DNA of 25,269 bases from an uncultured Collinsella sp. (lineage in GTDB: Bacteria; Actinomycetota; Coriobacteriia; Coriobacteriales; Coriobacteriaceae). The position numbers and the translations under genes were made by a program. Under the pieces are notes generated by a model that was not told the origin of the DNA, ran no database searches, and saw nothing but the letters and a program-made list of their open reading frames with translations. The stretch's first letter is position 1. The number at the start of each line of letters is the position of its first letter. The DNA is taken from the NCBI GenBank assembly GCA_902492825.1, contig CABUMZ010000008.1, forward strand, positions 1 to 25,269. Direction: 5' to 3'. Of the stretch, positions 14,392 to 21,188 are shown one piece after another.

Positions 14392-15597
14392 ATGAGCGGA
14401 CTGATTATCGATAGCGAAGCCTGTATCGGCTGCGGTCGCTGCGTTCGCGCCTGTGCCTCGGGCGGCATCGTAGTGGAAGGCGAGCGACCCAGCCGATGCG
14501 CCCGCGTAACCGACGGCTGCATCCTATGCGGTGGGTGCGTCGACGCCTGCCCTGTCAACGCTATCTCGATCGAGCGTGACGAGGCCGCTGGTGCGGTGGA
14601 CCTTGATGCATATCGAGACATTTGGGTATTCGCGCAGACCGACGAGCGCGATACGGTGACTCCCGTTGCCTATGAGCTTATGGGCAAGGGCCGCGAGCTT
14701 GCCGATGCTCGCGACTGCCGTCTGGTGGCACTGATCGGTATGGGTCCCGAGGGTTCTCTCGGCGACCTGGAGCATCTGGTTTGCGCGGGCGCCGACGAAG
14801 TCCTGGCCTGTCGCGACGAGCGCCTGCGCCAAAACGATGCGGAGGTCTACGCCCGCTTGATCTGCGATTTGGTAGCCGAACGCAAACCCGAGGCCATCCT
14901 ATACGGTGCGACCGCTTTTGGCCGCGAACTGGCACCCGGCGTTGCCGTGCGCTTGCAGACGGGCCTTACGGCTGACTGCACCGTACTTTCGATGGATACG
15001 GAGACGGGACTGCTGCAACAGACGCGTCCGGCGTTTGGCGGCAACCTGATGGCCACCATCGTCTGCCCCAATCATCGTCCCCAGATGGCAACGGTTCGTC
15101 CCGGCATCTTTAAGGCGCCCGACTTTGACTACGACCGCTCCGGCACGATCACCCAGATATCGCTTGCGGATGATGCTAAGGCTCGTGTCGAGATCTCGAT
15201 TCCCGCCGAGGAGTGGAGGCAGCAGGCCTCGATCGCCGATGCCGAGCGCTTGGTCGTGGTGGGCCGCGGCATTGGCTCCAAGAAGAATCTGCCCCTGATG
15301 CGAAGGCTCGCCGAGGCTCTGGGAGCCGAGCTTGGTTGCACGCGACCTGTCGTGGAGGCCGGCTGGTTGGAGTATCGCCATCAGATTGGCCAGACCGGCG
15401 TATCGGTTTCGCCCAAGCTTCTCGTGAGTATCGGTGTTTCGGGCGCCATCCAGCATCTTGCCGGCATCGGTGGGGCAGAGTGCATTATTGCCATCAACGA
15501 GGACCCGGATGCCCCCATCTTTGGTGCTGCCCAGTACAAGGTTGTCGGCGATGCCGTCGAGGTCGTCGAGGAACTGCTGGCCCAGCTTGAGCGCTAG
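14392..15597 (+). CDS. etfA: Electron transfer flavoprotein alpha subunit with N-terminal ferredoxin domain
   Basis: The ATG at 14392 directly follows the etfB stop, with GAGGGG upstream. Residues 1-60 are a ferredoxin domain with two CxxCxxCxxxC motifs: CIGCGRCVRAC (11-21) and CILCGGCVDACP (43-54), enough for two [4Fe-4S] clusters. The rest is EtfA, ending in the FAD-binding region: GVSVSPKLLVSIGVSGAIQH, then CIIAINEDPDAPIFGAAQY. Ferredoxin-fused EtfA occurs in bifurcating complexes such as lactate dehydrogenase/Etf and caffeyl-CoA reductase/Etf of acetogens. The extra clusters probably give ferredoxin access to the flavin. The stop overlaps that of the convergent HD-domain gene. Confidence 0.93.
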   Translation: MSGLIIDSEACIGCGRCVRACASGGIVVEGERPSRCARVTDGCILCGGCVDACPVNAISIERDEAAGAVDLDAYRDIWVFAQTDERDTVTPVAYELMGKGRELADARDCRLVALIGMGPEGSLGDLEHLVCAGADEVLACRDERLRQNDAEVYARLICDLVAERKPEAILYGATAFGRELAPGVAVRLQTGLTADCTVLSMDTETGLLQQTRPAFGGNLMATIVCPNHRPQMATVRPGIFKAPDFDYDRSGTITQISLADDAKARVEISIPAEEWRQQASIADAERLVVVGRGIGSKKNLPLMRRLAEALGAELGCTRPVVEAGWLEYRHQIGQTGVSVSPKLLVSIGVSGAIQHLAGIGGAECIIAINEDPDAPIFGAAQYKVVGDAVEVVEELLAQLER

Positions 15598-16406
15598 GCG
15601 CGCGCCAGCCAGTCGCGCATCTCGTCCTTAAGGCGGCTCCAAGTCGCCTGCGTGGCGGGGTCGGTAAAGGGCCGCGTAATGCCAAAGGGCGCGTCGAGCA
15701 GGCGGTAGATATCGCCCTGCTCGCGCGCCAGCGTGCGGCTCGCTGGATAGACGAGCTCAAACATAAAGCAGATGAGTCCCACCAGGTAGTCCGCCGGCTC
15801 GTTGCGCTCGTCGCGCGCGACGCACCGATGCTCGTCAAAGGCGGCAAGCGTCGGTACCGAGAAGCGACTGGCTAGAAACGCGTCCTCATCCACCTTGAGG
15901 ATGGTATCGACGGTGCTGTCGGCGATGGTGCGCATAATGTCGATCTTGTCGCCATCGCGCACGATATCGCAGAAGCACCGTGTACGCTCGTCGAGTTGTG
16001 CCGGCAGGCGAAAGTCGCTGTGATAGGCGATGCTCGCTCGGATGAGCTCGTCATGCGCACCGGTTTCGATAAAGTCACGGATGTTTGTCGTGGCGGGTGC
16101 ATCGGCGGGATTCTCGCCAAAGAGGACCTCGATGCCCAGCGCCGCATGGCTCATGCTCTCGGCGTCCTTAAAGGTGTCCCAGCGTCGCAGCTGCTCAAAG
16201 CGGCCCATATCGTGTAGCAGGCCGCAAAGCCATGCCAGGTCAATGTCTTCTGACGACCAGCCCTGCTCGCGCGCTACGGCATCGCATGCCTCGGCCACGT
16301 GGTACGTATGCTCGATTTTGAGCGCGATGCGTGGGTTGGTGGCGTCGTAGGCATCGGTGTAGCTTTTGAAGGCCGCGCGCGCCCGGTCTCGATCGATAGC
16401 TGTCAT
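15594..16406 (-). CDS. HD-domain metal-dependent phosphohydrolase
   Basis: This 270-residue protein starts at the ATG at 16406, preceded by AGGAAG. It has the HD signature: His in KIEHTYHVAEACDA (33 or 36), HD in CGLLHDMGRFEQL (65-66), and a later Asp in CDIVRDGDKIDIM. HD enzymes use a metal centre to hydrolyse nucleotides, cyclic nucleotides or other phosphoesters; the substrate cannot be read here. It is a single HD domain without a fused regulatory domain or a HD-GYP signature. The gene is convergent with etfA, with the two stops sharing CTAG. A possible TACAAT -10 on the minus strand lies at plus 16447-16452. Confidence 0.85.
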   Translation of the reverse strand: MTAIDRDRARAAFKSYTDAYDATNPRIALKIEHTYHVAEACDAVAREQGWSSEDIDLAWLCGLLHDMGRFEQLRRWDTFKDAESMSHAALGIEVLFGENPADAPATTNIRDFIETGAHDELIRASIAYHSDFRLPAQLDERTRCFCDIVRDGDKIDIMRTIADSTVDTILKVDEDAFLASRFSVPTLAAFDEHRCVARDERNEPADYLVGLICFMFELVYPASRTLAREQGDIYRLLDAPFGITRPFTDPATQATWSRLKDEMRDWLARA

Positions 16407-16532
16407 AATGACTTCCTAAAAAGTTGTGTCTTTCGATCCGGTGGCAATTGTAGGTGAACTCGGTTGCTGTCGGATGATGATTCTGCCGTATCGCTACATG
16501 CGGCTCGGAGACCTTGTCAGGATGAGAAGCGT

Positions 16533-17225
16533 ATGGTGCTCAAAATCGTTAGAACCGTCTGGCCGGTGATGCTTACCTATGTTGCAATAGGCGCGCCGTG
16601 CGGAATGATCATGGGGCAGACGGGAATGGAGCCCTGGATGGTCTTTGCTCTGAGCAGCACGTTTGTGACGGGCAGCGGGCAGTTTATGATCTGCAACCTG
16701 TGGCTGGCGGGTGTGCCTGCAGCATCGATCGTCGCGAGCGTCGCCGCAATCTCCTCGCGCTTTGCGCTTTACTCGGCATCGATCGCACCGCATCTGAGGG
16801 GTGCCTCGAAGCGTCAGACGCTGGCTGTTGCCGCGACACTTACCGAGGAGGCATACGGCATCTCGCTTGCCAAGTTGGTTGAAGGGGAGGATTGGGGCCC
16901 GCGTGAGTCCTTCGTGCTCAACGTGATCCTTATCGCAACATGGGGCGTTTCGTGTACGACGGGCGCCATCGTCGGCGCCGTTGTCGATGTTCCCACCGCC
17001 ATTGCAGCCTTTGTCTGCACCTCACTCTTTATCTGCCTGCTCTTTTCGCAGCGGCTGTCACGCGGCAACGTTGTCGCGGCGGTTTCGGGCGCGGTGTCCG
17101 TCGCCGTATGCAAGTTCTTGGGCCTCACGAATATTGCCGTGCCGGCAAGCGTCGTGGTCGGCATTGCCATTGCGCTGGCGTGCGATGCTGTATTTGACGG
17201 AAGAGGTGCCCGCGATGCCCGTTAA
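16533..17225 (+). CDS. azlC: AzlC family branched-chain amino acid exporter, large subunit
   Basis: The ATG at 16533 is favoured because AGGATGAGAAG lies just upstream and the resulting 230 residues match the usual AzlC length; the in-frame TTG at 16464 adds an unlikely 23 residues. The protein is strongly hydrophobic with about seven helices. It contains the family's early GAPCGMIMGQTG region, the FVTGSGQFMICNLW segment, and SSRFALYSASIAPHL. AzlC with the small AzlD exports leucine, isoleucine, valine and analogues. The next gene, azlD, overlaps by 11 bp, confirming the pair. Confidence 0.9.
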   Translation: MVLKIVRTVWPVMLTYVAIGAPCGMIMGQTGMEPWMVFALSSTFVTGSGQFMICNLWLAGVPAASIVASVAAISSRFALYSASIAPHLRGASKRQTLAVAATLTEEAYGISLAKLVEGEDWGPRESFVLNVILIATWGVSCTTGAIVGAVVDVPTAIAAFVCTSLFICLLFSQRLSRGNVVAAVSGAVSVAVCKFLGLTNIAVPASVVVGIAIALACDAVFDGRGARDAR

Positions 17226-17538
17226 CGAGTTCTTGGTTCTGTGGCTGTCGTCGTGGGCTGCTATCGCGTTCTTTCGCATCGCGCCGGCGTTCGCCTTGCG
17301 CGGGCGGACCCTGTCGCCCCGCATTACCGAGGCCCTGGGCTATATCCCGCCCGCTGCCTTTGCCGCGCTGGTCGCCAACGACTTGGTGAGCCCCGGCGCG
17401 TTCGACGCGGGACTCTGGCCTGCCTTGGTTCCCTGGATTGCGGCCGCCGGCGTCGTGGTCGTGGCGGTCAAGACAAAATCGATGCTGTGGTGCTGCGTCT
17501 CGGGCATCGTACTCTATATTGTCTTGAGCCTTATATAG
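17215..17538 (+). CDS. azlD: AzlD family branched-chain amino acid exporter, small subunit
   Basis: The ATG at 17215 has GAAGAGG 9-10 bases upstream, inside the end of azlC. The 107-residue product has about four membrane helices, begins MPVNEFLVLWLSSWAAIAFF and has the AzlD-typical RIAPAF and LGYIPPAAFAALVAND segments, with TKSMLWCCVSGIVLYIVLSL at the end. It partners AzlC in the cytoplasmic membrane. Longer open frames starting upstream at 16981 are out-of-frame azlC sequence. Confidence 0.9.
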   Translation: MPVNEFLVLWLSSWAAIAFFRIAPAFALRGRTLSPRITEALGYIPPAAFAALVANDLVSPGAFDAGLWPALVPWIAAAGVVVVAVKTKSMLWCCVSGIVLYIVLSLI

Positions 17539-17578
17539 GGGTGGCGTCGCGGGCGCCGAATCTCGTTCCATCCCAACT

Positions 17579-17607
17579 TGTCGAATTTTTCACCGAGCTG
17601 GTCTATT
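17579..17607 (+). promoter_or_regulatory. Candidate promoter of the kdgT-like gene
   Basis: TTGTCG (17579-17584) and TCTATT (17602-17607) are 17 bp apart, each matching four of six consensus bases, in the 150-bp gap before the permease gene. The rest of this gap shows no clear structure. Confidence 0.3.
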
Positions 17608-17688
17608 TCTTCTGGTACCATGGTCAAACTTTACTGTAGCAAAGCGTGACGTGGGCTTTTGTACCCCGTCAGCGGAAATGGGGGTTTC

Positions 17689-18711
17689 ATGGCACAGGAA
17701 GCGACCGCCAACGAGCAAAAGAAATTCAAGGTCCCGCGCATCCCGGGCGACATCATGATCTATCCGATGATCGTCGGTCTTTTGCTCAACACCTTCTGCC
17801 CGCAGGTTTTTGAGATCGGCGGCTTCTTTACGGCTGCCTGCCGCGGTGGCTCCAATACCATCGTCGCCGCGATCCTGCTGTTTGTGGGCGCCGGCATCAG
17901 CTTCAAGTCCACGCCGGGCGCCATCAAGACCGGCATCGTCGTGCTGATTCCCAAGCTGGTCGTCGCAGCGGCTCTCGGCCTGGGCGTGGCATATTTCTTT
18001 AACGATAACTTCCTGGGTCTGAGCTCCGTGTCTATCATCGGCGGCATTACGTTTTGCAACATGGCGCTCTATACGGGCATCATGGGCGAGTTCGGCGATG
18101 AGTCCGAGCAGGGCGCCGTCGGTATCCTGTTCTTTACGGCCGGCCCCGCCGTCACGATGATCATCCTTGGTGTTTCTGGCCTTGCCAACATCCCTGTCGG
18201 TACTATCATCGGCTCCATTTTGCCGCTCGTTATCGGCATGGTTCTGGGCAACCTGTTCCCGTTTATCAAGAACCTGCTAGTTCCCGGTGCCAACCCTGCG
18301 ATTGCCGTCATCGGATTTCAGCTTGGCGCGTCCATGAGCCTGTCGAGCTTTATCACCGGTGGTATTTCCGGCATCTTGCTGGGCCTTGTCACGCTGTTTG
18401 TCGTCGGTCCCATCACCTTTGCGTTCGAGCGCCTGTGCGGTGGTAACGGCAAGGCTGCCGTGGCTTGTTCCACCATCGCCGGCACGGCTATGATCACGCC
18501 GGTTGCTCTCGCCGAGGTCGCGCCGCGCTACGCCGAGCTTGCGCCCACCGCGTACGCCCAGATCGCCACTGCCGTTATCATCACGGCAATCATGGCTCCG
18601 ATTCTGACCGGCTGGGTCGACAAGAAGTTCTGCCAGGGCAAGGAGGACCTGTCGCCTGCCGGTGTCGAGGCCATCGAGGAGGCCGTCGCGACCGACATCG
18701 ACGGCGAGTAA
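17689..18711 (+). CDS. kdgT: KdgT-type 2-keto-3-deoxygluconate permease
   Basis: I chose the ATG at 17689, preceded by a G-rich site (GGGGG), over an in-frame TTG 30 bases earlier. The 340-residue product has about ten hydrophobic helices and KdgT-like sequence: KVPRIPGDIMIYPMIVGLLL, then the GGSNTIVAAILLFVGAGISF segment, and CSTIAGTAMITPVALAEVAP near the C-terminus. KdgT imports 2-keto-3-deoxygluconate, a breakdown product of pectin and uronic acids, with protons. No KDG kinase, aldolase or uronate enzyme gene is next to it, so the substrate in this organism may differ. A strong hairpin follows within 50 bp, so it is transcribed alone. Confidence 0.88.
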   Translation: MAQEATANEQKKFKVPRIPGDIMIYPMIVGLLLNTFCPQVFEIGGFFTAACRGGSNTIVAAILLFVGAGISFKSTPGAIKTGIVVLIPKLVVAAALGLGVAYFFNDNFLGLSSVSIIGGITFCNMALYTGIMGEFGDESEQGAVGILFFTAGPAVTMIILGVSGLANIPVGTIIGSILPLVIGMVLGNLFPFIKNLLVPGANPAIAVIGFQLGASMSLSSFITGGISGILLGLVTLFVVGPITFAFERLCGGNGKAAVACSTIAGTAMITPVALAEVAPRYAELAPTAYAQIATAVIITAIMAPILTGWVDKKFCQGKEDLSPAGVEAIEEAVATDIDGE

Positions 18712-18757
18712 CGGCCGTTACCGATAATTGATTCCGGCGTGCAATTCGCGCCGTCCG

Positions 18758-18803
18758 AGCGCCCGAACAGAAACTGTTTTGCAGTGATGTTCGGGCGCTT
18801 TGC
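18758..18803 (+). terminator. Hairpin terminator after the KdgT-like permease
   Basis: AGCGCCCGAACA (18758-18769) pairs perfectly with TGTTCGGGCGCT (18788-18799), 12 bp. Inside the loop ACTG and CAGT can extend the structure. Only three T follow (CTTTGC), so termination may be partial. Confidence 0.7.
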
Positions 18804-18809
18804 TATGAT
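18801..18809 (+). promoter_or_regulatory. Extended -10 promoter of the diguanylate cyclase gene
   Basis: TGCTATGAT gives an extended -10 element with a five-of-six TATGAT hexamer, directly after the upstream terminator. No good -35 is seen. A leader of about 85 bases would follow, containing CCCTTTAC and GTAAAGGG (18811-18818 and 18828-18835), a perfect 8-bp stem that could affect expression. Confidence 0.5.
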
Positions 18810-18900
18810 TCCCTTTACCCCTGCGGAGTAAAGGGGTGTTTATTGCCCTGATTCGAATTGGGCGATTCTGACCATTCGGATATTGAAGGGATGGCGTCTA

Positions 18901-20043
18901 GTGGTTAAGGCACTCAAGATTGAGATATTCCTGCTATGCATGATTGTTCTTATCGGGCTTGCCGCGCGAAGTCGTCGCTCCTTGTTCTCGAGCACCCTGC
19001 AACTATTGTTTAGCATGCTTGGCTACACCTCTGCCGCGTACATATTATTCGATATGATCTGGACGCTTTCGGATGGTGCGGACGGCACGTTGGGTATTGC
19101 TGCCAACTGGATTTCCAACGCGGTTTCGTTTTCGCTCTTTGCCATCGCGTGTCTCATTTGGTTTATCTATTCCGAGACGATGCAGGGCTCTCGCCTTGTG
19201 ACCTCGCGCTATAGGGTGGTGCTTGTAACGTTGCCTACGGCTCTGGTGGTCGTGCTGGCGTTTACCAGTTACTGGACGCACGCCCTGTTCTATATCGATT
19301 CGCAGGGCGTGTATCGTCGCGGCTTTGCTTATATGATCCAGCCCATTGTCAGCTACTGTTACGTTATACATGCGTCCCTGCATGCGTTTGTGCAATCTCG
19401 CAGGGTCGAGAGCCTACAGACGAAGGCTATCTATCGAACCTTGGCATTTTTCGCCATTCCGGCCCTGGTGGGCGGTACCTTTCAGGTCGTATGCTCGGTG
19501 CCCGGCCTTTGTGTCGGCATAATGATTAGCATGTTGCTGCTCTATATCATCTGCCAGGAGCAGCTCATCTCGACCGACCCGTTGACTGGACTCAACAACC
19601 GCAACCGTTTTGAGACCTATATGCTGTCGCTCTTTTCAAATGTGGATCAGGCCGAAGATGTGTATCTGCTCATGATGGACGCCGACGGCTTTAAGCAGAT
19701 TAACGATCGCTATGGACATGTGGAGGGCGACCATGCTCTTCAGGTTATATCCGCTGCGCTCAAAGAGGTCTGCTCGGCGTCTGGTGGCTTTATCGCACGC
19801 TACGGTGGCGATGAGTTCGTGGTGCTCCAAAAGGCAGTGGCGGAACAGGATATCATGCATCTGTGCGCGACAATCAACGACGAGCTCGCGCATGCCGAGG
19901 TGCCGTATGCATTGCGGATGTCCATCGGTTACGCGCGGGTCGGCGATAGTGTTGATACCTGGCAAGACTTACTTCGCGCTGCCGATGCGGAGCTCTACCG
20001 CGTCAAGGCCGAGAAAAAGAAAGCCGGCGTTCAGATACGCTAG
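18901..20043 (+). CDS. Membrane-bound GGDEF diguanylate cyclase
   Basis: The GTG at 18901 has GAAGGGA nine bases upstream; an in-frame TTG at 18883 overlaps that site. The 380-residue product has about six or seven membrane helices in residues 5-220 and a cytosolic GGDEF domain. The domain starts STDPLTGLNNRNRFE, contains MMDADGFKQINDRYGHVEGD and the intact active-site motif RYGGDEF (GGDEF about 302-306). It should make cyclic di-GMP from two GTP. The inhibitory I-site RxxD, expected just before the motif, reads ASGG, so feedback inhibition is probably absent. The N-terminal membrane region may sense a ligand; it matches no sensor family that I recognise. Confidence 0.92.
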   Translation: MVKALKIEIFLLCMIVLIGLAARSRRSLFSSTLQLLFSMLGYTSAAYILFDMIWTLSDGADGTLGIAANWISNAVSFSLFAIACLIWFIYSETMQGSRLVTSRYRVVLVTLPTALVVVLAFTSYWTHALFYIDSQGVYRRGFAYMIQPIVSYCYVIHASLHAFVQSRRVESLQTKAIYRTLAFFAIPALVGGTFQVVCSVPGLCVGIMISMLLLYIICQEQLISTDPLTGLNNRNRFETYMLSLFSNVDQAEDVYLLMMDADGFKQINDRYGHVEGDHALQVISAALKEVCSASGGFIARYGGDEFVVLQKAVAEQDIMHLCATINDELAHAEVPYALRMSIGYARVGDSVDTWQDLLRAADAELYRVKAEKKKAGVQIR

Positions 20044-20044
20044 G

Positions 20045-20082
20045 AAAAGGGGCACACGACCGCATGGATGGTCGTGCGCCCC
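20045..20082 (-). terminator. Terminator between the convergent diguanylate cyclase and EamA genes
   Basis: GGGGCACACGACC (20049-20061) pairs with GGTCGTGCGCCCC (20070-20082) with a single A-C mismatch. On the minus strand the stem is followed by TTTTCC, fitting termination of the EamA gene. On the plus strand the tail is TATTG, so it may also work weakly for the cyclase gene. Confidence 0.7.
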
Positions 20083-20121
20083 TATTGCGTTGGCGGGATT
20101 AGTAGCGGCTGTCGAAGATAC

Positions 20122-20147
20122 GCCTCGTCTTTTTCTTGGAACGAGGC
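20122..20147. repeat. Inverted repeat in the convergent intergenic gap
   Basis: GCCTCGT (20122-20128) and ACGAGGC (20141-20147) form a 7-bp stem around a T-rich loop, a few bases from the EamA stop. It may add to termination from the minus strand, but no T-run follows the stem. Confidence 0.3.
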
Positions 20148-20153
20148 AGTTCG

Positions 20154-21089
20154 CTAGGCTTTTTTGGGTTTGTTGACGATGATGATGCCGCCGCAGACCA
20201 ACAACAGGGCAACGATGACGGTAACGGGGCTCGTGCCCGCGCCTTCGCCGAGCAGCAGCGCGCTCAGCAGCACACCAAAGACGGGGTTCATAAACCCAAA
20301 GACCGAGACGCGGCTGACGGGGTTGACGGCAAGCAGGCGCGACCACAGCGAGTAGGCGACCGCGGAGATAAGCGCCATGTAGATGATGAGCGCGATGGCG
20401 GGGGCAATCGCCGTGGGGGAGAGCGCGCCACCCATCAAAAAGCCGATGGCGGTGAGGACAAGGCCGCCGACCAAGAACTGCCACCCGGCAAGCAAGACGC
20501 CGTCGTGCTCGCGCGAGAAGATGCCAATCAGGCAGGTCGAAAGGGCACCCGCGACGGTGGAGGCTAGGATAAAGCCCTCGCCATCGAGCCTGAATCCAAA
20601 GGTGCCATCCGCGCCCGAAAGGTTGACGAGCGCGACGCCGGCAAAGCCCAGTGCACAGCCAAACACCTTGGCCGTATTGAGCTTCTCGGTGCGAAACGCC
20701 AGGGCGGCAAAGAGGATGGCTAGGAAGTTGGCGCTGGCCTCGATGATGGAGCTCGACATGGCGCTGGCGCGCGAGAGGCCCAGATAGAAAAAGAAGTACT
20801 GACCGATGGTCTGAAAGAGCGACAAGATAAAGATGGGTTTGATGTCGCGCGCTTGCGGTATGAGGGGGCGGCGTTGGGCCGCGCTCATCCCAACGATAAC
20901 CAGGGCGCCGGCAAGCGTAAAGCGTAGACCTGCAAAGAGCAGCTGCGAAGCGCTATCGTGCGCTGGGATACCAAAGAGTGCGTAGCCGATCTTGATGCAG
21001 GGGAAAGCCGACCCCCAGAGCGCACAGCAAACAAGACAGCCCAGGATAAGTCCGGGCAGGGTGGCGAGATACGGCTTGCGGCTTTCCAT
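20154..21089 (-). CDS. EamA/DMT family transporter
   Basis: The ATG at 21089 has AGGAAGGA upstream and is preferred to the longer frame from 21131, whose start lies in the purL terminator region. The 311-residue product has ten hydrophobic helices in two EamA repeats. It shows the family-typical CALWGSAFPCIKIGYALF opening, the FLYGL-like FYLGLSRASAMSSSII stretch, and FGFMNPVFGVLLSALLLGE in the second repeat. It ends in a short basic tail. DMT transporters export metabolites, often amino acids or nucleoside-like compounds; the substrate is unknown. It is downstream of purL but behind a strong terminator. Confidence 0.88.
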   Translation of the reverse strand: MESRKPYLATLPGLILGCLVCCALWGSAFPCIKIGYALFGIPAHDSASQLLFAGLRFTLAGALVIVGMSAAQRRPLIPQARDIKPIFILSLFQTIGQYFFFYLGLSRASAMSSSIIEASANFLAILFAALAFRTEKLNTAKVFGCALGFAGVALVNLSGADGTFGFRLDGEGFILASTVAGALSTCLIGIFSREHDGVLLAGWQFLVGGLVLTAIGFLMGGALSPTAIAPAIALIIYMALISAVAYSLWSRLLAVNPVSRVSVFGFMNPVFGVLLSALLLGEGAGTSPVTVIVALLLVCGGIIIVNKPKKA

Positions 21090-21110
21090 GATGTCCTTCC
21101 TGTATGCGCG

Positions 21111-21150
21111 AAGCAAAAAAGAACCCGCCACCGGGTGTGCCGGTGGCGGG
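21111..21150 (-). terminator. Strong intrinsic terminator of purL
   Basis: A perfect 11-bp stem, CCCGCCACCGG (21124-21134) with CCGGTGGCGGG (21140-21150), closes a 5-base loop. On the minus strand it is followed by TTCTTTTTTGC. It starts about 40 bp after the purL stop and lies 22 bp before the EamA start. Confidence 0.93.
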
Positions 21151-21188
21151 TGTTGTTACCCGAGGGGATTGTACCCGATGGGAAAGGT

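Noticed and set aside
18811..18900. A c-di-GMP riboswitch in the leader of the diguanylate cyclase gene
   Set aside because: The leader is about 85 bases long with only a simple stem. It does not show the two-stem fold and conserved bases expected of c-di-GMP riboswitches.
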